NCBI RefSeq assembly: GCF_045865695.1
Contig: NZ_BAACAP010000242.1
Location: forward strand, 1-64,000
Length of the DNA stretch: 64,000 nucleotides
Direction: 5' to 3'
Origin: Scytonema sp045865695
GTDB taxonomy: Bacteria > Cyanobacteriota > Cyanobacteriia > Cyanobacteriales > Nostocaceae
Shown: positions 1 through 8,877 of the stretch, one piece after another
Layout: the number at the start of each line of letters is the position of its first letter
How positions within the stretch are numbered: the stretch's first letter is position 1
Notes under the pieces: generated by a model
Databases searched by the model: none
The model's input: the letters and a program-made list of their open reading frames with translations, nothing else
What the model was told of the DNA's origin: nothing
Program-made: the position numbers and the translations under genes

Positions 1-48
1 TTCGTAATGCTCTTTTAATTCAGCTAATAATTTATCAATTGAATCCAT
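1..48 (-). CDS. partial CDS, N-terminus only
   Basis: An ATG at 48 on the minus strand opens a frame that leaves the window at base 1; the 16 visible residues read MDSIDKLLAELKEHYE. It follows the histidine kinase on the same strand, separated by heptamer repeats. Too little is visible to name the protein. Confidence 0.4.
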   Translation of the reverse strand, partial: MDSIDKLLAELKEHYE

Positions 49-54
49 ACATAA

Positions 55-80
55 CACTGGTCACTGGTCACTGGTCACTG
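55..80. repeat. short heptamer repeat array (TGGTCAC type)
   Basis: Consecutive copies of ACTGGTC fill the gap between the stop of the histidine kinase and the start of the next gene. The same heptamer recurs at about 7027-7071, 19576-19610, 20010-20045, 24007-24043 and in a large block at 56396-56636. It resembles the short tandemly repeated sequences known from heterocystous cyanobacteria. Confidence 0.8.
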
Positions 81-1256
81 TCAACGGCGAACTAGGGCTA
101 GCTGGGGTAAAGGAAGCGTGACAGTAAAGGTAGTTCCTACTCCAAGCGTGCTCTCGACAGCAATTTTGCCTCCGTATAAATCTACACATTTTTTCACGAT
201 CGCTAACCCTAATCCAGTACCGGGGATATCTCTGACATTTGCCGCACGATGGAATAAACTAAAAAGTGTTTCTTTATCTTCTAAAGGAATCCCAATACCA
301 TTGTCTTGAATTTTGAAGATAGCTTCATTGTCCATACACTGTAATATAAAGTGAATGGTGCTATGCGGTCGTGAATACTTGATGGCATTAGAAAGTAAAT
401 TGCTCAAGATGTGGCGGATTAAAACTTCATCAACACAAGCATCACCGCAATTTCCGTAAGTTACAAAAGAAATTGCGTGCTTACTATTCATACTTAAAAG
501 AATTTCTTCTGCTAAATTCCTACACAATTCTGTTAAATCCATAATTTCGGGATTTGCTTTAAATTTACCTAAATCCGCACGACCAATTACTAAAACATCA
601 TCTAGCAATTGAGTCATTTTTTTAACTGTTTGTTTAATTTGCTGAAAGAATTGCTTTTTCCTATCTTTAGATAGTTGCTCGCCGTATATTTCAATCATTT
701 GTGTAGATGACAAAATCACCTGTAGCGGAGAGCGAAACTCGTGGGAGACCATAGAAACAAAGCGAGATTTCAATTCATTAAGTTCTCTTTCTTTTTGTAA
801 AGAAGAACGAATTTCTGTCTCCAAACATCTTCTTTGTTCGATCTCCATCAGGAGTCTTTTGTTCGTAGCGAGCAATTCCTTTGAGAGAAAACGCAATCGC
901 AATAAAACTTCAATCCTAGAAAGCAATTCTAATTTTTGTATTGGTGTAATAATTAATTCATCAACATTTTGCCAAAGATAACGAGTCCTCATCCCTACAC
1001 TTTGTCGTGGAGTGACTAAGAGAAATGGCAGTAAAACTGGGGATTCAGTATTTCTTCTCTCTTGTATTTGCTGATTTATACCTTCAAGCGTGACTCCACA
1101 TAAAATACACAAATCAAAAGACTGCTGCCATAGAGCTGATATTTTTCCTTGGAGCGTATCAACATCAGGCACTATGACTTCATAGCGCGTTTTCAACCAT
1201 TGAGCCAATAAGCGGCGATTTTCCTGATGTTCGAGCAAGAGCAAAATACGTCTCAC
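81..1256 (-). CDS. sensor histidine kinase with degenerate receiver domain
   Basis: A 391-aa two-component kinase with no membrane segment. Residues 1-125 look like a receiver fold, but the position of the phosphoacceptor Asp is Cys (around C53 in DLCILCG), so it is probably not phosphorylated. A coiled linker leads to the H-box (SMVSHEFRSP, His172), then the N-box (SNLLSNAIKYS), G1 (DNGIGIP) and G2 (GTGLGLAIVKK) of the ATPase domain. It lies 160 bp downstream of the KaiC-like gene on the same strand. Such kinase/KaiC-like pairs occur in cyanobacteria, so a joint signalling role is plausible but inferred. Confidence 0.85.
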   Translation of the reverse strand: MRRILLLLEHQENRRLLAQWLKTRYEVIVPDVDTLQGKISALWQQSFDLCILCGVTLEGINQQIQERRNTESPVLLPFLLVTPRQSVGMRTRYLWQNVDELIITPIQKLELLSRIEVLLRLRFLSKELLATNKRLLMEIEQRRCLETEIRSSLQKERELNELKSRFVSMVSHEFRSPLQVILSSTQMIEIYGEQLSKDRKKQFFQQIKQTVKKMTQLLDDVLVIGRADLGKFKANPEIMDLTELCRNLAEEILLSMNSKHAISFVTYGNCGDACVDEVLIRHILSNLLSNAIKYSRPHSTIHFILQCMDNEAIFKIQDNGIGIPLEDKETLFSLFHRAANVRDIPGTGLGLAIVKKCVDLYGGKIAVESTLGVGTTFTVTLPLPQLALVRR

Positions 1257-1415
1257 AGTTCTTCTCCTAGAAAACTGCGAATTATTCTTATATAACTTTT
1301 ACCAACCCAAAGCCGTATTAAAATACTGCGATCGCGATCGATAAACTTTCTTTGCTTGTCATTCTAACAGTAGTGTCAACCATAGAAACTCTAGATTATG
1401 GATGAAATTTTCATT

Positions 1416-2861
1416 CTACTGCGAATCATGACCTACCCATTCTGGTGTCCCGCTCAAAATTCGCCGCAAACTATGAAGTGGTTTGCCAACTTTGACTCCA
1501 TAACGAGTGATTTCAATTTCCCGCAATGTTTTTTCAAAATCTGATAGACGTTTCTTCAGCACCCCAATTGCCTTTCGCATTTGACCTTGAACTTCTATAT
1601 ATCGTAAGAACACGATGTTATCAGCTAAATAACTAATACCTAACTCAGTGGCACGAAATTCTCCCGTAATATGTTCCGTTTCATTAATCAGTAGCACTGT
1701 GACACCCATATTCTGCAAATACTTACATAAAGCGTGAAGATGCGTGACTAAATTTTCCCCTTGTAAAGAAAGTCTGTAACCTGCAATACTATCAAGCATA
1801 ACAATTCTGGCTTGTTTGACTTCTACCTCATGCCGCACCAAATGTGCAAATCGATCGGGTGTTAATTGTAACAGTTCTACCTCTACAATTGACAATGTAC
1901 CTTTCTGTTTCATGGCACACGCAGGGATATTTATAGACTCAGAACGATATAGCAAAGTATTTTCTGCTTCTTCAAAAGTATAAATCACCGATCGCTCGCC
2001 TCTTTGTGCAGCTTCTTTCATAAACTGCAAACCTAAAGTTGTTTTACCGACACCTGTTGCACCCGTTATCAGAGTAACAGTACCTCTTTCCAATCCACCG
2101 TGCAGCATTCTATCAAATTCGGGAACGCCAGAAGGAATTGTTTGAGCAACAAACTCCTGCTTGTAAATTTCCGGTTGTAAACGCGGAAAAACTTCCATAC
2201 CCGTCTTTGTCAACTGCATGGAGTGGAAACTGTGTTGAAAATCCGAACCCCGGAACTTAGTCACGCAGACACTTCTACCTAACCGAGAGTGGTTGAGATG
2301 GATAACGCCATCACTAATAAATTGCAAGTCATCATCAGGAATTCTGTTAATTCCTTCTGAGGAAAACATTACAGTAGCACCTTGTGATAAAAGAAAGCGA
2401 ATAAAAGACAGCACTTGCTTGCGAAATAGGAAAGCATCGCCAGATAGATAGCGAAACTGAGTCACAGCATCAAGAAAAACACGTGATGGTTTTTTAGTTT
2501 CTACTTCCTCAATAATTCTTTTAGTCGTCGGTTCTCGTTCAACTTCAGCCGGAGAAAATATGTCGTAAGTTTGGACTTGAGCAAAAAATTCAGTATTTGG
2601 GCTTAGGTCGAGGAAGTCGATAAAATCAGCATTTATACTTAAAGATTTAGCATTGTCGCGAATTTGCTCGGCTGATTCCCCCAATGTGATGTACAAACAG
2701 CTTTCCCCTTGTGTAACTCCAACAGATAGAAAGTGCAATCCCAGGGTAGTTTTGCCAGCACCAGGTCCACCCCGTATAAGATAAGCTCGGTTTGGAAGTA
2801 AACCGCCATATAAAACTTCATCCAGACCTGAAACCCCAGTAGACAGACGTTGTTTAACCAT
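1416..2861 (-). CDS. KaiC-like double-domain ATPase
   Basis: A 481-aa protein with two RecA/KaiC domains: Walker A motifs GGPGAGKTT (31-39) and GATGVGKTT (267-275). The paired catalytic glutamates of KaiC are kept in the second domain (FEEAEN), while the first has GE at that place. Length is a little below true KaiC (about 520), and I do not see the C-terminal KaiC phosphosite region, so this is a KaiC-family paralogue rather than the clock protein. It precedes a soluble histidine kinase on the same strand, which suggests an ATP-dependent signalling module. The start ATG at 2861 follows an AT-rich leader. Confidence 0.85.
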   Translation of the reverse strand: MVKQRLSTGVSGLDEVLYGGLLPNRAYLIRGGPGAGKTTLGLHFLSVGVTQGESCLYITLGESAEQIRDNAKSLSINADFIDFLDLSPNTEFFAQVQTYDIFSPAEVEREPTTKRIIEEVETKKPSRVFLDAVTQFRYLSGDAFLFRKQVLSFIRFLLSQGATVMFSSEGINRIPDDDLQFISDGVIHLNHSRLGRSVCVTKFRGSDFQHSFHSMQLTKTGMEVFPRLQPEIYKQEFVAQTIPSGVPEFDRMLHGGLERGTVTLITGATGVGKTTLGLQFMKEAAQRGERSVIYTFEEAENTLLYRSESINIPACAMKQKGTLSIVEVELLQLTPDRFAHLVRHEVEVKQARIVMLDSIAGYRLSLQGENLVTHLHALCKYLQNMGVTVLLINETEHITGEFRATELGISYLADNIVFLRYIEVQGQMRKAIGVLKKRLSDFEKTLREIEITRYGVKVGKPLHSLRRILSGTPEWVGHDSQ

Positions 2862-3311
2862 TTGGTGGGTTATAACGATAAAAAATAAAATATTTATTAA
2901 TATTTTGAATTAATTAATAGAAATTAGTGAATTTATTAAATTTATTTACAATAATGTATAGTAATGTTAAGTGAATAAAACAAAAATCACTCAAAATATA
3001 TATCAATCCTATTTCCTATTTAATTTGTGAAATACCTGTAGGTAGGGAAGACAGCCCACCACTAACACTTTTGGTAAGCAATGCTCAGTACATAAAAATT
3101 GTGTACGGCTACGCGGGATATAGGGATTTAAAAATCAACGCTAAGATCTAGGTATTCTTCATGAAATCTTATAAAACAGTGAAGTTCAAATCCTGTACTA
3201 TCTTGTTTTATGCAAAAAAATCAAATATTTATGTCTACAGAGAGGACTCCACACACCGTACCCCGAAGGGGTCGGTGTGTGCTAGAAGGTTGTTAGAGAA
3301 AACATAAACTT
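2862..3311. other. 450-bp intergenic region, AT-rich
   Basis: It separates the divergent KaiC-like gene and hybrid kinase. No ORF of interest was seen. Both promoters should lie here. The only clear structure is the hairpin at 3250-3281. Confidence 0.5.
3250..3281. repeat. strong two-tier hairpin upstream of hybrid kinase
   Basis: CACACACCG (3250-3258) pairs with CGGTGTGTG (3273-3281), and inside it ACCCC (3260-3264) pairs with GGGGT (3268-3272) around a GAA loop, with one bulged T. It ends 30 bp before the ATG at 3312 and no T-run follows, so it is more likely a 5' leader structure or dispersed palindrome than a terminator. Confidence 0.6.
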
Positions 3312-4820
3312 ATGTTCCCTCAATCCCCATCCATAGCTTCAGCTTCCAACGTTGATATTCTTATCGTTGACGATGAACCAACCAATTTACGAGTTTTATC
3401 TACGATTGTGCGCTCATACGGGTATCAAGTTAGACAAGCTATTAGCGGGATTGTAGCTCTAAGAGCAGTACAGATACAGCCACCGGATCTCATTCTTCTC
3501 GATATTATGATGCCAGAGATGGATGGGTATCGGGTTTGCGAGCAGTTGAAATTCAATTCTGAGACTAAGGATATTCCTATTATTTTTCTCAGTTCGTTAG
3601 TATCTGGAATGGATAAGGCAAAAGCATTTCAATTGGGAGGAGCAGACTATATCACCAAGCCATTTCAAGTTGAAGAAGTTTTAGTAAGAATAGATTATCA
3701 ACTAACACTGCGGACTCTACAAATTCAACTTCAGCAGAAAAACAATCGACTCAGAGAGCAAAATGAGCGACTTAAACAAGAAATTGAAATTCGTCAGCAA
3801 ACGGAAGTAGAACTTCGACGTTCAGAAGCACAATTACAAGGTAGAACTCAGCAACTTCAGCAAGCTTTAGATGAATTGAAATTGGCTCAGACACAGCTTG
3901 CTCAAAGTGAAAAAATGTCTAGTTTAGGGCAAATAGCTGCAGGGATAGCTCACGAAATCAACAATCCCATCGGCTTCATCTATGGCAATCTAGATTATGC
4001 TTCTGAATATATGGAAGCACTAATAAATATCATCAATTTATATAATAAATATTATCCTCAGCCACACCCAGAAATTGCCAAGAGAATACAAGTTTCCGAA
4101 CTCGATTTTGTGCTTAAAGATTTCCCAAAAGTTCTTAAGTCCATGCTAGTGGGAGCCGAAAGAATTAGAGATATTGTCTTATCGATGCGTTATTTTTCAG
4201 GTTATGACCAAGCTTATGCTCAGCAAGAAGATATTCATATTGGTTTAGATAGCACGCTAATCATCTTACAAAGCCGTATCAAAGAACAAACCAATCGAGT
4301 AGCAATTGAAGTGAAGAAAGAATATGGAGAAATTCCCCCAGTCAATTGTTATTCAGGACGATTAAATCAAGTTTTTATGAATCTTTTGAGTAATGCGATA
4401 GATGCTATAGAAGAGAAACTAGAAGTTGTAGAAGAACCTTTTCACCCAATTATAAAAATTTGTACGCAATTAAGCAATTCTAGTAAACAATTTCAAGATA
4501 AAAATACTCAATGGGTTGAAATTCGGATTGCTGACAATGGCATTGGTATTGCACCTCAGATACAACGTTCCATATTCGATCCCTTTTTTACAACAAAGCC
4601 CGTAGGAAAAGGAACGGGGCTGGGATTATTTATTAGTTATTCTATTATCGTCGAGCAACATAACGGTCAATTACAGTGTAACTCGGAAGTAGGAAAAGGC
4701 ACAGAAATACTCATACGGCTTCCAATAGAAGTTCCTCAAAGTTTGGATGTCTCAACAACCAGAAAAGTAAAAATTGCTCCAAGCAGCTTATCACTTGAAT
4801 CCGATATTGGTGAAATGTAA
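3312..4820 (+). CDS. response regulator-histidine kinase hybrid
   Basis: A 502-aa protein. The N-terminal receiver (residues 13-130) is intact: acidic pair D20/D21, phosphoacceptor D64 (LILLDIMMPEMDG) and the conserved Lys in TKPF. A coiled coil (135-205) leads to an H-box of the GIAHEINNP type (His214) and an ATPase domain (NLLSNAIDAI, DNGIGIAP, GKGTGLGL). The receiver-first order suits a kinase controlled by phosphorylation of its own receiver. It is divergent from the KaiC-like gene. Confidence 0.88.
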   Translation: MFPQSPSIASASNVDILIVDDEPTNLRVLSTIVRSYGYQVRQAISGIVALRAVQIQPPDLILLDIMMPEMDGYRVCEQLKFNSETKDIPIIFLSSLVSGMDKAKAFQLGGADYITKPFQVEEVLVRIDYQLTLRTLQIQLQQKNNRLREQNERLKQEIEIRQQTEVELRRSEAQLQGRTQQLQQALDELKLAQTQLAQSEKMSSLGQIAAGIAHEINNPIGFIYGNLDYASEYMEALINIINLYNKYYPQPHPEIAKRIQVSELDFVLKDFPKVLKSMLVGAERIRDIVLSMRYFSGYDQAYAQQEDIHIGLDSTLIILQSRIKEQTNRVAIEVKKEYGEIPPVNCYSGRLNQVFMNLLSNAIDAIEEKLEVVEEPFHPIIKICTQLSNSSKQFQDKNTQWVEIRIADNGIGIAPQIQRSIFDPFFTTKPVGKGTGLGLFISYSIIVEQHNGQLQCNSEVGKGTEILIRLPIEVPQSLDVSTTRKVKIAPSSLSLESDIGEM

Positions 4821-4921
4821 ATATCTAAATAAGTTGCAGTTTGTTCGCTAATATACTTGACAGTTTGCACTTTGTATAGATAGCGATCGCGACTTACCTC
4901 TTCTATAAAAGCAATTGAATT

Positions 4922-5157
4922 AGGGACTTCCAAATAAAAAAATGTTCAACTTTCTCTTGTGGTGCTTTCTCTTGTGGTGCGGGCGTCCCCCTATCTCCTA
5001 TCGGAGACGCACTCGCGTTCGGGTTCGCCCTCCGGGTTCGCCAGTCCCCTGCGGAGGGAAACCCTCCTTCAGGACTGGACTCACCGCCCGCCACCAGTAT
5101 AAGACGGGCGAGGACGCCCATCCCACAAGATGGATAATTTATTGCTTGGAAATTCCT
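4922..5157 (+). mobile_element. MITE-like element, family AGGGAYTTCCAA, copy 1
   Basis: The left end AGGGACTTCCAA (4922-4933) is matched by the inverted right end TTGGAAATTCCT (5146-5157). The interior is GC-rich and palindromic (CGGGCGTCC, GGGCGAGGACGCCC). The right 60 bp recur inverted at 26239-26454, and the ends recur at 37825-37949. It carries no transposase, so it is a non-autonomous dispersed repeat. Its right end touches the stop codon of the Uma2 gene. Confidence 0.7.
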
Positions 5158-5161
5158 TAAC

Positions 5162-5725
5162 TCATTCAAGTAACCAACTAAACAAATCTTCTACAGTGAG
5201 GTTGAAGTTTTCAGCAAATTCTGGCACTGGCAAACGTGCTTTTGGTTCATCGTAAAAAGTGACGCTTCGATTTGGCGGGTAAACAAATACCGATTGTTCC
5301 TCTGGATCGATTAACCATCCCATCTGAGTTCCATACTTAAGGTAATGCAGAATATTTTTAGTAACTTTAGTTTGACTTTGCTCTGGAGATAAGATTTCGA
5401 TAGTCCAATCTGGAGCAATTGAAAAGACATTGGCTATTCCACCATTTTCCTTTCGTGGGATTCTTTCCCATAAAAACACAGAAATGTCAGGGACAATTGA
5501 GCGTCCGCCAAACGTACAGCGAAGTTCGGAGAAAGCCCGTGCAATCTGTTTGGGTTTGACAACCAAGTTGATTGCAGGTGCTAACTCAGTTTGAATAGCG
5601 CTATGTTCTCCTTGTGGCGTTGGTTTTTGGATGATACGCCCATCGATATATTCGCTAGCAGGTTCCGTTTCCGGTAGCTTCAAAAAATCTTCTAGAGTTG
5701 AGTATTGAGCAGGGGTTTGTACCAT
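5162..5725 (-). CDS. Uma2 family (DUF820) endonuclease-like protein
   Basis: A 187-aa member of the very common cyanobacterial Uma2 family (PD-(D/E)XK restriction-endonuclease-like fold). Family features visible are the N-terminal LEDFLKLPE segment, EYIDGRIIQKP, VPDISVF and WTIEILSPEQS, with the nuclease-core Asp and Glu. Function is unproven for the family. A relic of a second Uma2 C-terminus lies at 6712-6772. Confidence 0.85.
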   Translation of the reverse strand: MVQTPAQYSTLEDFLKLPETEPASEYIDGRIIQKPTPQGEHSAIQTELAPAINLVVKPKQIARAFSELRCTFGGRSIVPDISVFLWERIPRKENGGIANVFSIAPDWTIEILSPEQSQTKVTKNILHYLKYGTQMGWLIDPEEQSVFVYPPNRSVTFYDEPKARLPVPEFAENFNLTVEDLFSWLLE

Positions 5726-5921
5726 TTAAGGTTTCCTTAAGAGGTGCAATATCAATTTAGAATTTGTTGTTGAGTTATGCTGTTTATTCTTGATTCTATC
5801 GTGCTACCCTTTCCCCTTGCTAAATCTTCTCACAATGCGACCGCTTTTAACTAATGTATAATAGAGAAGAGCATTTTTGGGAATTGTTTGTGGGAGTTCC
5901 ATATTTACGTAACTTGCAAAT

Positions 5922-6106
5922 ATGTCTCCAAAAGAATTGGAAACAAAAAGGCTAGTATAAAACAAGCACCACTTCCTGAAGGATCGCCAAGTTAGGAAGA
6001 TTTTTGTGAAATGTTTTGGGAAGATATAGAAGCGGGAGTTGCAGCAAATCAATCTGGATTTAAGGTGGTTCGCAAATTGTTAAGCGATCGGAGGTTTGAT
6101 AAATGA
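5922..6106 (+). pseudogene. decayed small ORF upstream of the 105-aa gene
   Basis: One plus-strand frame reads KASIKQAPLPEGSPS, then TAG at 5993-5995, then EDFCEMFWEDIEAGVAANQS and onward to TGA at 6104-6106, overlapping the ATG of the next gene by four bases. A short ATG (5922) in another frame suggests an additional frameshift. The readable protein on both sides of the stop, and the overlap with the following start, suggest a former two-gene operon whose first gene has decayed. Confidence 0.4.
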
Positions 6107-6420
6107 AAAGTAATGGATTTAATAAACTTGTTGCATTTCTAAATCAACTAGAACAGGAAAAAATCAGTTACACATTAGCTCACAATCGGGATGAAACCAT
6201 AATGGTGAATGTAGCTGTACCTGGGGAAAGGTGGGAAGTAGAATTTTTTGAAGACGGTTCAATAGAGGTTGAAAAATTTATTAGTAATGGTGAAATTCTG
6301 GGGGAAGAAATTTTGATGGATTTATTGGATGTGCCTTTAAATTTAGACGAGCGTAGAGTTGAAATCAGTCATAATCCTGAATTGGCAAAGGCATACCTTC
6401 AGCATACGCTTGCGCTCTAA
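6103..6420 (+). CDS. hypothetical protein, 105 aa
   Basis: A small acidic soluble protein (VNVAVPGERWEVEFFEDGSI, then an ILMDLLDVP segment). I recognise no named domain. The tryptophan/phenylalanine-rich beta segment resembles small cyanobacterial proteins of unknown function that sit next to toxin-like genes. It overlaps the decayed upstream frame. Confidence 0.6.
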   Translation: MKSNGFNKLVAFLNQLEQEKISYTLAHNRDETIMVNVAVPGERWEVEFFEDGSIEVEKFISNGEILGEEILMDLLDVPLNLDERRVEISHNPELAKAYLQHTLAL

Positions 6421-6560
6421 TTAAAGAGTCAACAAATTCAGTGAAGCGATCGCCACCTGGTGTTTTTAATGAGAAAATATCGTAGGAGTTAATTGTCCAC
6501 ATTTATCTAAATATTATCTGCACTATATTAAGCTATTACTTTAGATTCATCATTTTAATT

Positions 6561-6660
6561 AGGGCTGACGCAAAAATCGTTTTTTTTCCAAGAATCGTCA
6601 TTTTCAAGCATAAATCTTTGCCCAGAAACTCGGTTTCTTCCGTGTGAGTGCGTCAGTCCT
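6561..6660. mobile_element. 100-bp MITE-like element
   Basis: AGGGCTGACGCA (6561-6572) and TGCGTCAGTCCT (6649-6660) form near-perfect 12-bp terminal inverted repeats around 76 bp without an ORF. The ends look like insertion-sequence termini. Part of a 650-bp stretch (6421-7071) with no intact gene. Confidence 0.6.
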
Positions 6661-6711
6661 TTTGATTAGCAGTTTAGTTTTAAAAATTAGCTTAATTTAT
6701 GATATCACAAT

Positions 6712-6772
6712 AACTCATTCGAGCAACCAACCAAGCTTTCTATGGTAAGGTTAAAGTCTTTATGAGCTTCTG
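6712..6772 (-). pseudogene. relic of a Uma2 C-terminus
   Basis: The minus strand reads PEAHKDFNLTIESL and, after a one-base shift, FGWLLE and stop. This matches the end of the intact Uma2 protein nearby (PEFAENFNLTVEDLFSWLLE). Only the last 20 or so codons remain. Confidence 0.55.
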
Positions 6773-6789
6773 GTTGAGTATCGCTTTGA

Positions 6790-6961
6790 TTATCAGAAGG
6801 CAAAGCCCAATCGCTTTGCTACTTGTAGTGGAAAGCAACGAACAGTTGTGGTTTTAAATGAAGATGTAGCTAAGGTTTTTACGACACCAGAATCGGTTAA
6901 TAAAGTTCTGAGGGCATTGATTGAGTCAATGCCAAAAGTAGCAGATGGCGAGTCAATCTAG
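6790..6961 (+). pseudogene. C-terminal gene fragment
   Basis: The plus strand is open to TAG at 6959-6961 and reads like protein (VVLNEDVAKVFTTPESVNKV, then LRALIESMPK). There is no plausible start. It looks like the tail of a small soluble protein; the family was not recognised. Confidence 0.4.
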
Positions 6962-6997
6962 CCTACATTGCTTAGAGGCCTACCTCCAAAAAAGGCA

Positions 6998-7071
6998 TTC
7001 CCAGGCGGAGCCTGGGAACGAGGGTGACAGTCTGCTCACTGATTACTGGTCACTGGTCAGGTGGTCACTGT
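6998..7071. repeat. perfect hairpin followed by heptamer repeats
   Basis: TTCCCAGGC (6998-7006) pairs with GCCTGGGAA (7010-7018) around GGA. Degenerate TGGTCAC heptamers follow (about 7027-7071) and run up to the ndhJ stop. The hairpin could end ndhJ transcription, which comes from the right, but its sequence looks like a dispersed repeat. Confidence 0.55.
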
Positions 7072-7599
7072 TTAATAGGCGTCCTGTAGTTCGTAGAAGT
7101 CGGGCGAGATGTAATCCTTACGTAGGGGCCAACCAACCCAATCTTCTGGCATTAAAAGCCGTTTGAGGTTGGGATGCCCTTCGTAAATGATGCCGTACAT
7201 ATCAAAAGATTCGCGTTCTTGCCAATCTGCTGTCTTCCAAATCCAGTAAACTGAAGGGACTTTGGGATTTTCTCTTGGCAAAAATACCTTGAGTCTTACT
7301 TCTTCTGGGCGATCGGCATTATCACTGATTTTAATCAAATGATACATACTGACTAACTGTTGCCCCGGTCCTAAGTCAATGCCACACTGACATTGGAGAC
7401 AGTTGAAACCGTAAGCATACAGAGCAGTACACAGAGGCAGTAAAAAATCTGGCTCTACTTTAATAACCTCTACACTACTGTGGTCTGGTTCTAAAGCCTC
7501 ATGAGCGAATTCATTTTCTGCCAACCACTGAGATACTTTACCTGCTTTCACTATCGACTGTTCGCCAGCCGGTACTGGTTTTGATTCTTCTTCAGCCAC
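7072..7599 (-). CDS. ndhJ: NAD(P)H-quinone oxidoreductase subunit J
   Basis: A 175-aa hydrophilic subunit of thylakoid NDH-1 (30-kDa/NuoC type), which carries ferredoxin-derived electrons to plastoquinone. The family signature region is clear (DRPEEVRLKVFLPRENPKVP, then WKTADWQERESFDMYGIIYEGHPNLKRLLMPEDW in pieces). Its start overlaps the end of ndhK by 8 bp, so translation is probably coupled. Last gene of ndhC-ndhK-ndhJ. Confidence 0.96.
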   Translation of the reverse strand: MAEEESKPVPAGEQSIVKAGKVSQWLAENEFAHEALEPDHSSVEVIKVEPDFLLPLCTALYAYGFNCLQCQCGIDLGPGQQLVSMYHLIKISDNADRPEEVRLKVFLPRENPKVPSVYWIWKTADWQERESFDMYGIIYEGHPNLKRLLMPEDWVGWPLRKDYISPDFYELQDAY

Positions 7600-8326
7600 G
7601 GTTTGTTTCCTCCTTCGCTTTTTCTGTCAGGAGAGCAGGTGGTACTGGGAGACCGATCGCTTCTGTCAATTCCTTTGGTGGTGCAACACGGGTATCAGAC
7701 ATCAAGTACTGACCCGTATGAACTTGCTCGGTTGGGTTGAGTTTATGAGTTGTGCTGTAATAGCGGTGTTTTTGCTTAGTACGATTCCGCTCTTGTATGG
7801 AATCATCCCCTATTTTCTTCCGCAATTTGATAATCGCGTCAATAATTGCTTCTGGACGTGGCGGACAACCAGGTAAGTAAACATCCACTGGAATCAGCTT
7901 ATCAACTCCACGGACTGCGGAGGGAGAGTCTACGCTGAACATACCGCCAGTAATAGTACAAGCACCCATGGCAATTACGTACTTTGGTTCTGGCATTTGT
8001 TCGTAAAGACGTACCAACTGGGGTGCCATCTTCATCGTAATTGTGCCTGCTGTAATAATGAGGTCAGCTTGGCGGGGACTCGAACGGGGAATCAAACCAA
8101 AGCGGTCAAAGTCAAATCGGGAACCAATAAGAGCTGCAAATTCAATGAAGCAGCAAGCAGTGCCAAATAGCAAAGGCCACAAGCTCGAAAGCCGTACCCA
8201 ATCGTAAAGGTCGTCAACAGTAGTCAGGATAACGTTCTCTGACAAGTCTTGGGTAACTGTAGGACGCTCAATCGGGTTGAGAATGCGCTCTTTCTGCTGC
8301 TGCTCTATATTTGTATCTAAGACCAT
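7592..8326 (-). CDS. ndhK: NAD(P)H-quinone oxidoreductase subunit K
   Basis: A 244-aa NDH-1 subunit that carries the terminal [4Fe-4S] cluster N2. Ligand cysteines are visible: tandem CC in GTACCFIEF, Cys in GACTITGG and Cys in PGCPPRPEA. The C-terminal 40 residues are a cyanobacterial extension. It overlaps ndhC by 10 bp and ndhJ by 8 bp, the normal cyanobacterial arrangement. Confidence 0.97.
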   Translation of the reverse strand: MVLDTNIEQQQKERILNPIERPTVTQDLSENVILTTVDDLYDWVRLSSLWPLLFGTACCFIEFAALIGSRFDFDRFGLIPRSSPRQADLIITAGTITMKMAPQLVRLYEQMPEPKYVIAMGACTITGGMFSVDSPSAVRGVDKLIPVDVYLPGCPPRPEAIIDAIIKLRKKIGDDSIQERNRTKQKHRYYSTTHKLNPTEQVHTGQYLMSDTRVAPPKELTEAIGLPVPPALLTEKAKEETNRG

Positions 8327-8679
8327 TCCAAAGCTCCTTTACGCCATGCGTACACTAGGGCAACTACAAGAATTGCTATAAAAATGAGGGCTTCAATAAA
8401 TGCCAAAAGCCCAAGGCGATTAAAAGCTACTGCCCATGGGTATAAAAATACGGTTTCTACGTCAAAAACGACGAAGACAAGAGCAAACATGTAGTAGCGA
8501 ATGTTGAACTGAATCCAGGCTCCACCGATGGGTTCCATACCAGATTCATAGGTGGTGCGCCGTTCTGGGTTGCGACCGCTCGGTCGCAGGAGCTTAGACG
8601 CTGATAGAGCCAAGGCAGGCACTAGGCTACAGATAATGAGGAAGCCTAGGAGGTACTCGTAACCGCTGAGGACAAACAC
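8317..8679 (-). CDS. ndhC: NAD(P)H-quinone oxidoreductase subunit 3
   Basis: A 120-aa membrane subunit of NDH-1 with three transmembrane helices (residues about 5-25, 60-82, 88-110) and the conserved ESGMEPIG segment followed by FDVETVFLYPWA. First gene of the ndhC-K-J operon. Its promoter must lie in the 200 bp shared with divergent rubA. Confidence 0.97.
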   Translation of the reverse strand: MFVLSGYEYLLGFLIICSLVPALALSASKLLRPSGRNPERRTTYESGMEPIGGAWIQFNIRYYMFALVFVVFDVETVFLYPWAVAFNRLGLLAFIEALIFIAILVVALVYAWRKGALEWS

Positions 8680-8877
8680 AATAAGTTTTTACCGCTTGAT
8701 AGTGCAATTAACTCTGTTAACCTTATTTCACATTATATCTATAATGATTTTCCTAAATGCCCAATCTGCAGAACTTGCGATGATTTGATTCGTTTTGGCT
8801 CGAGATAGAAAATTCCAACACTTGTGTCATAATTTTTAACATATGTTTAATATTTCCTTTTTACCAATGCCAGAGTC

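Noticed and set aside
4736..4933. Minus-strand 65-codon frame after the hybrid kinase (FIEEVSRDRYLYKVQTVKYI)
   Set aside because: The middle reads like protein, but the start lies in a MITE end and the rest overlaps the kinase gene. At most a gene fragment; not strong enough to list.
5804..6052. Minus-strand 82-codon frame upstream of the Uma2 gene
   Set aside because: It is antisense to the readable plus-strand relic and has no protein-like pattern.
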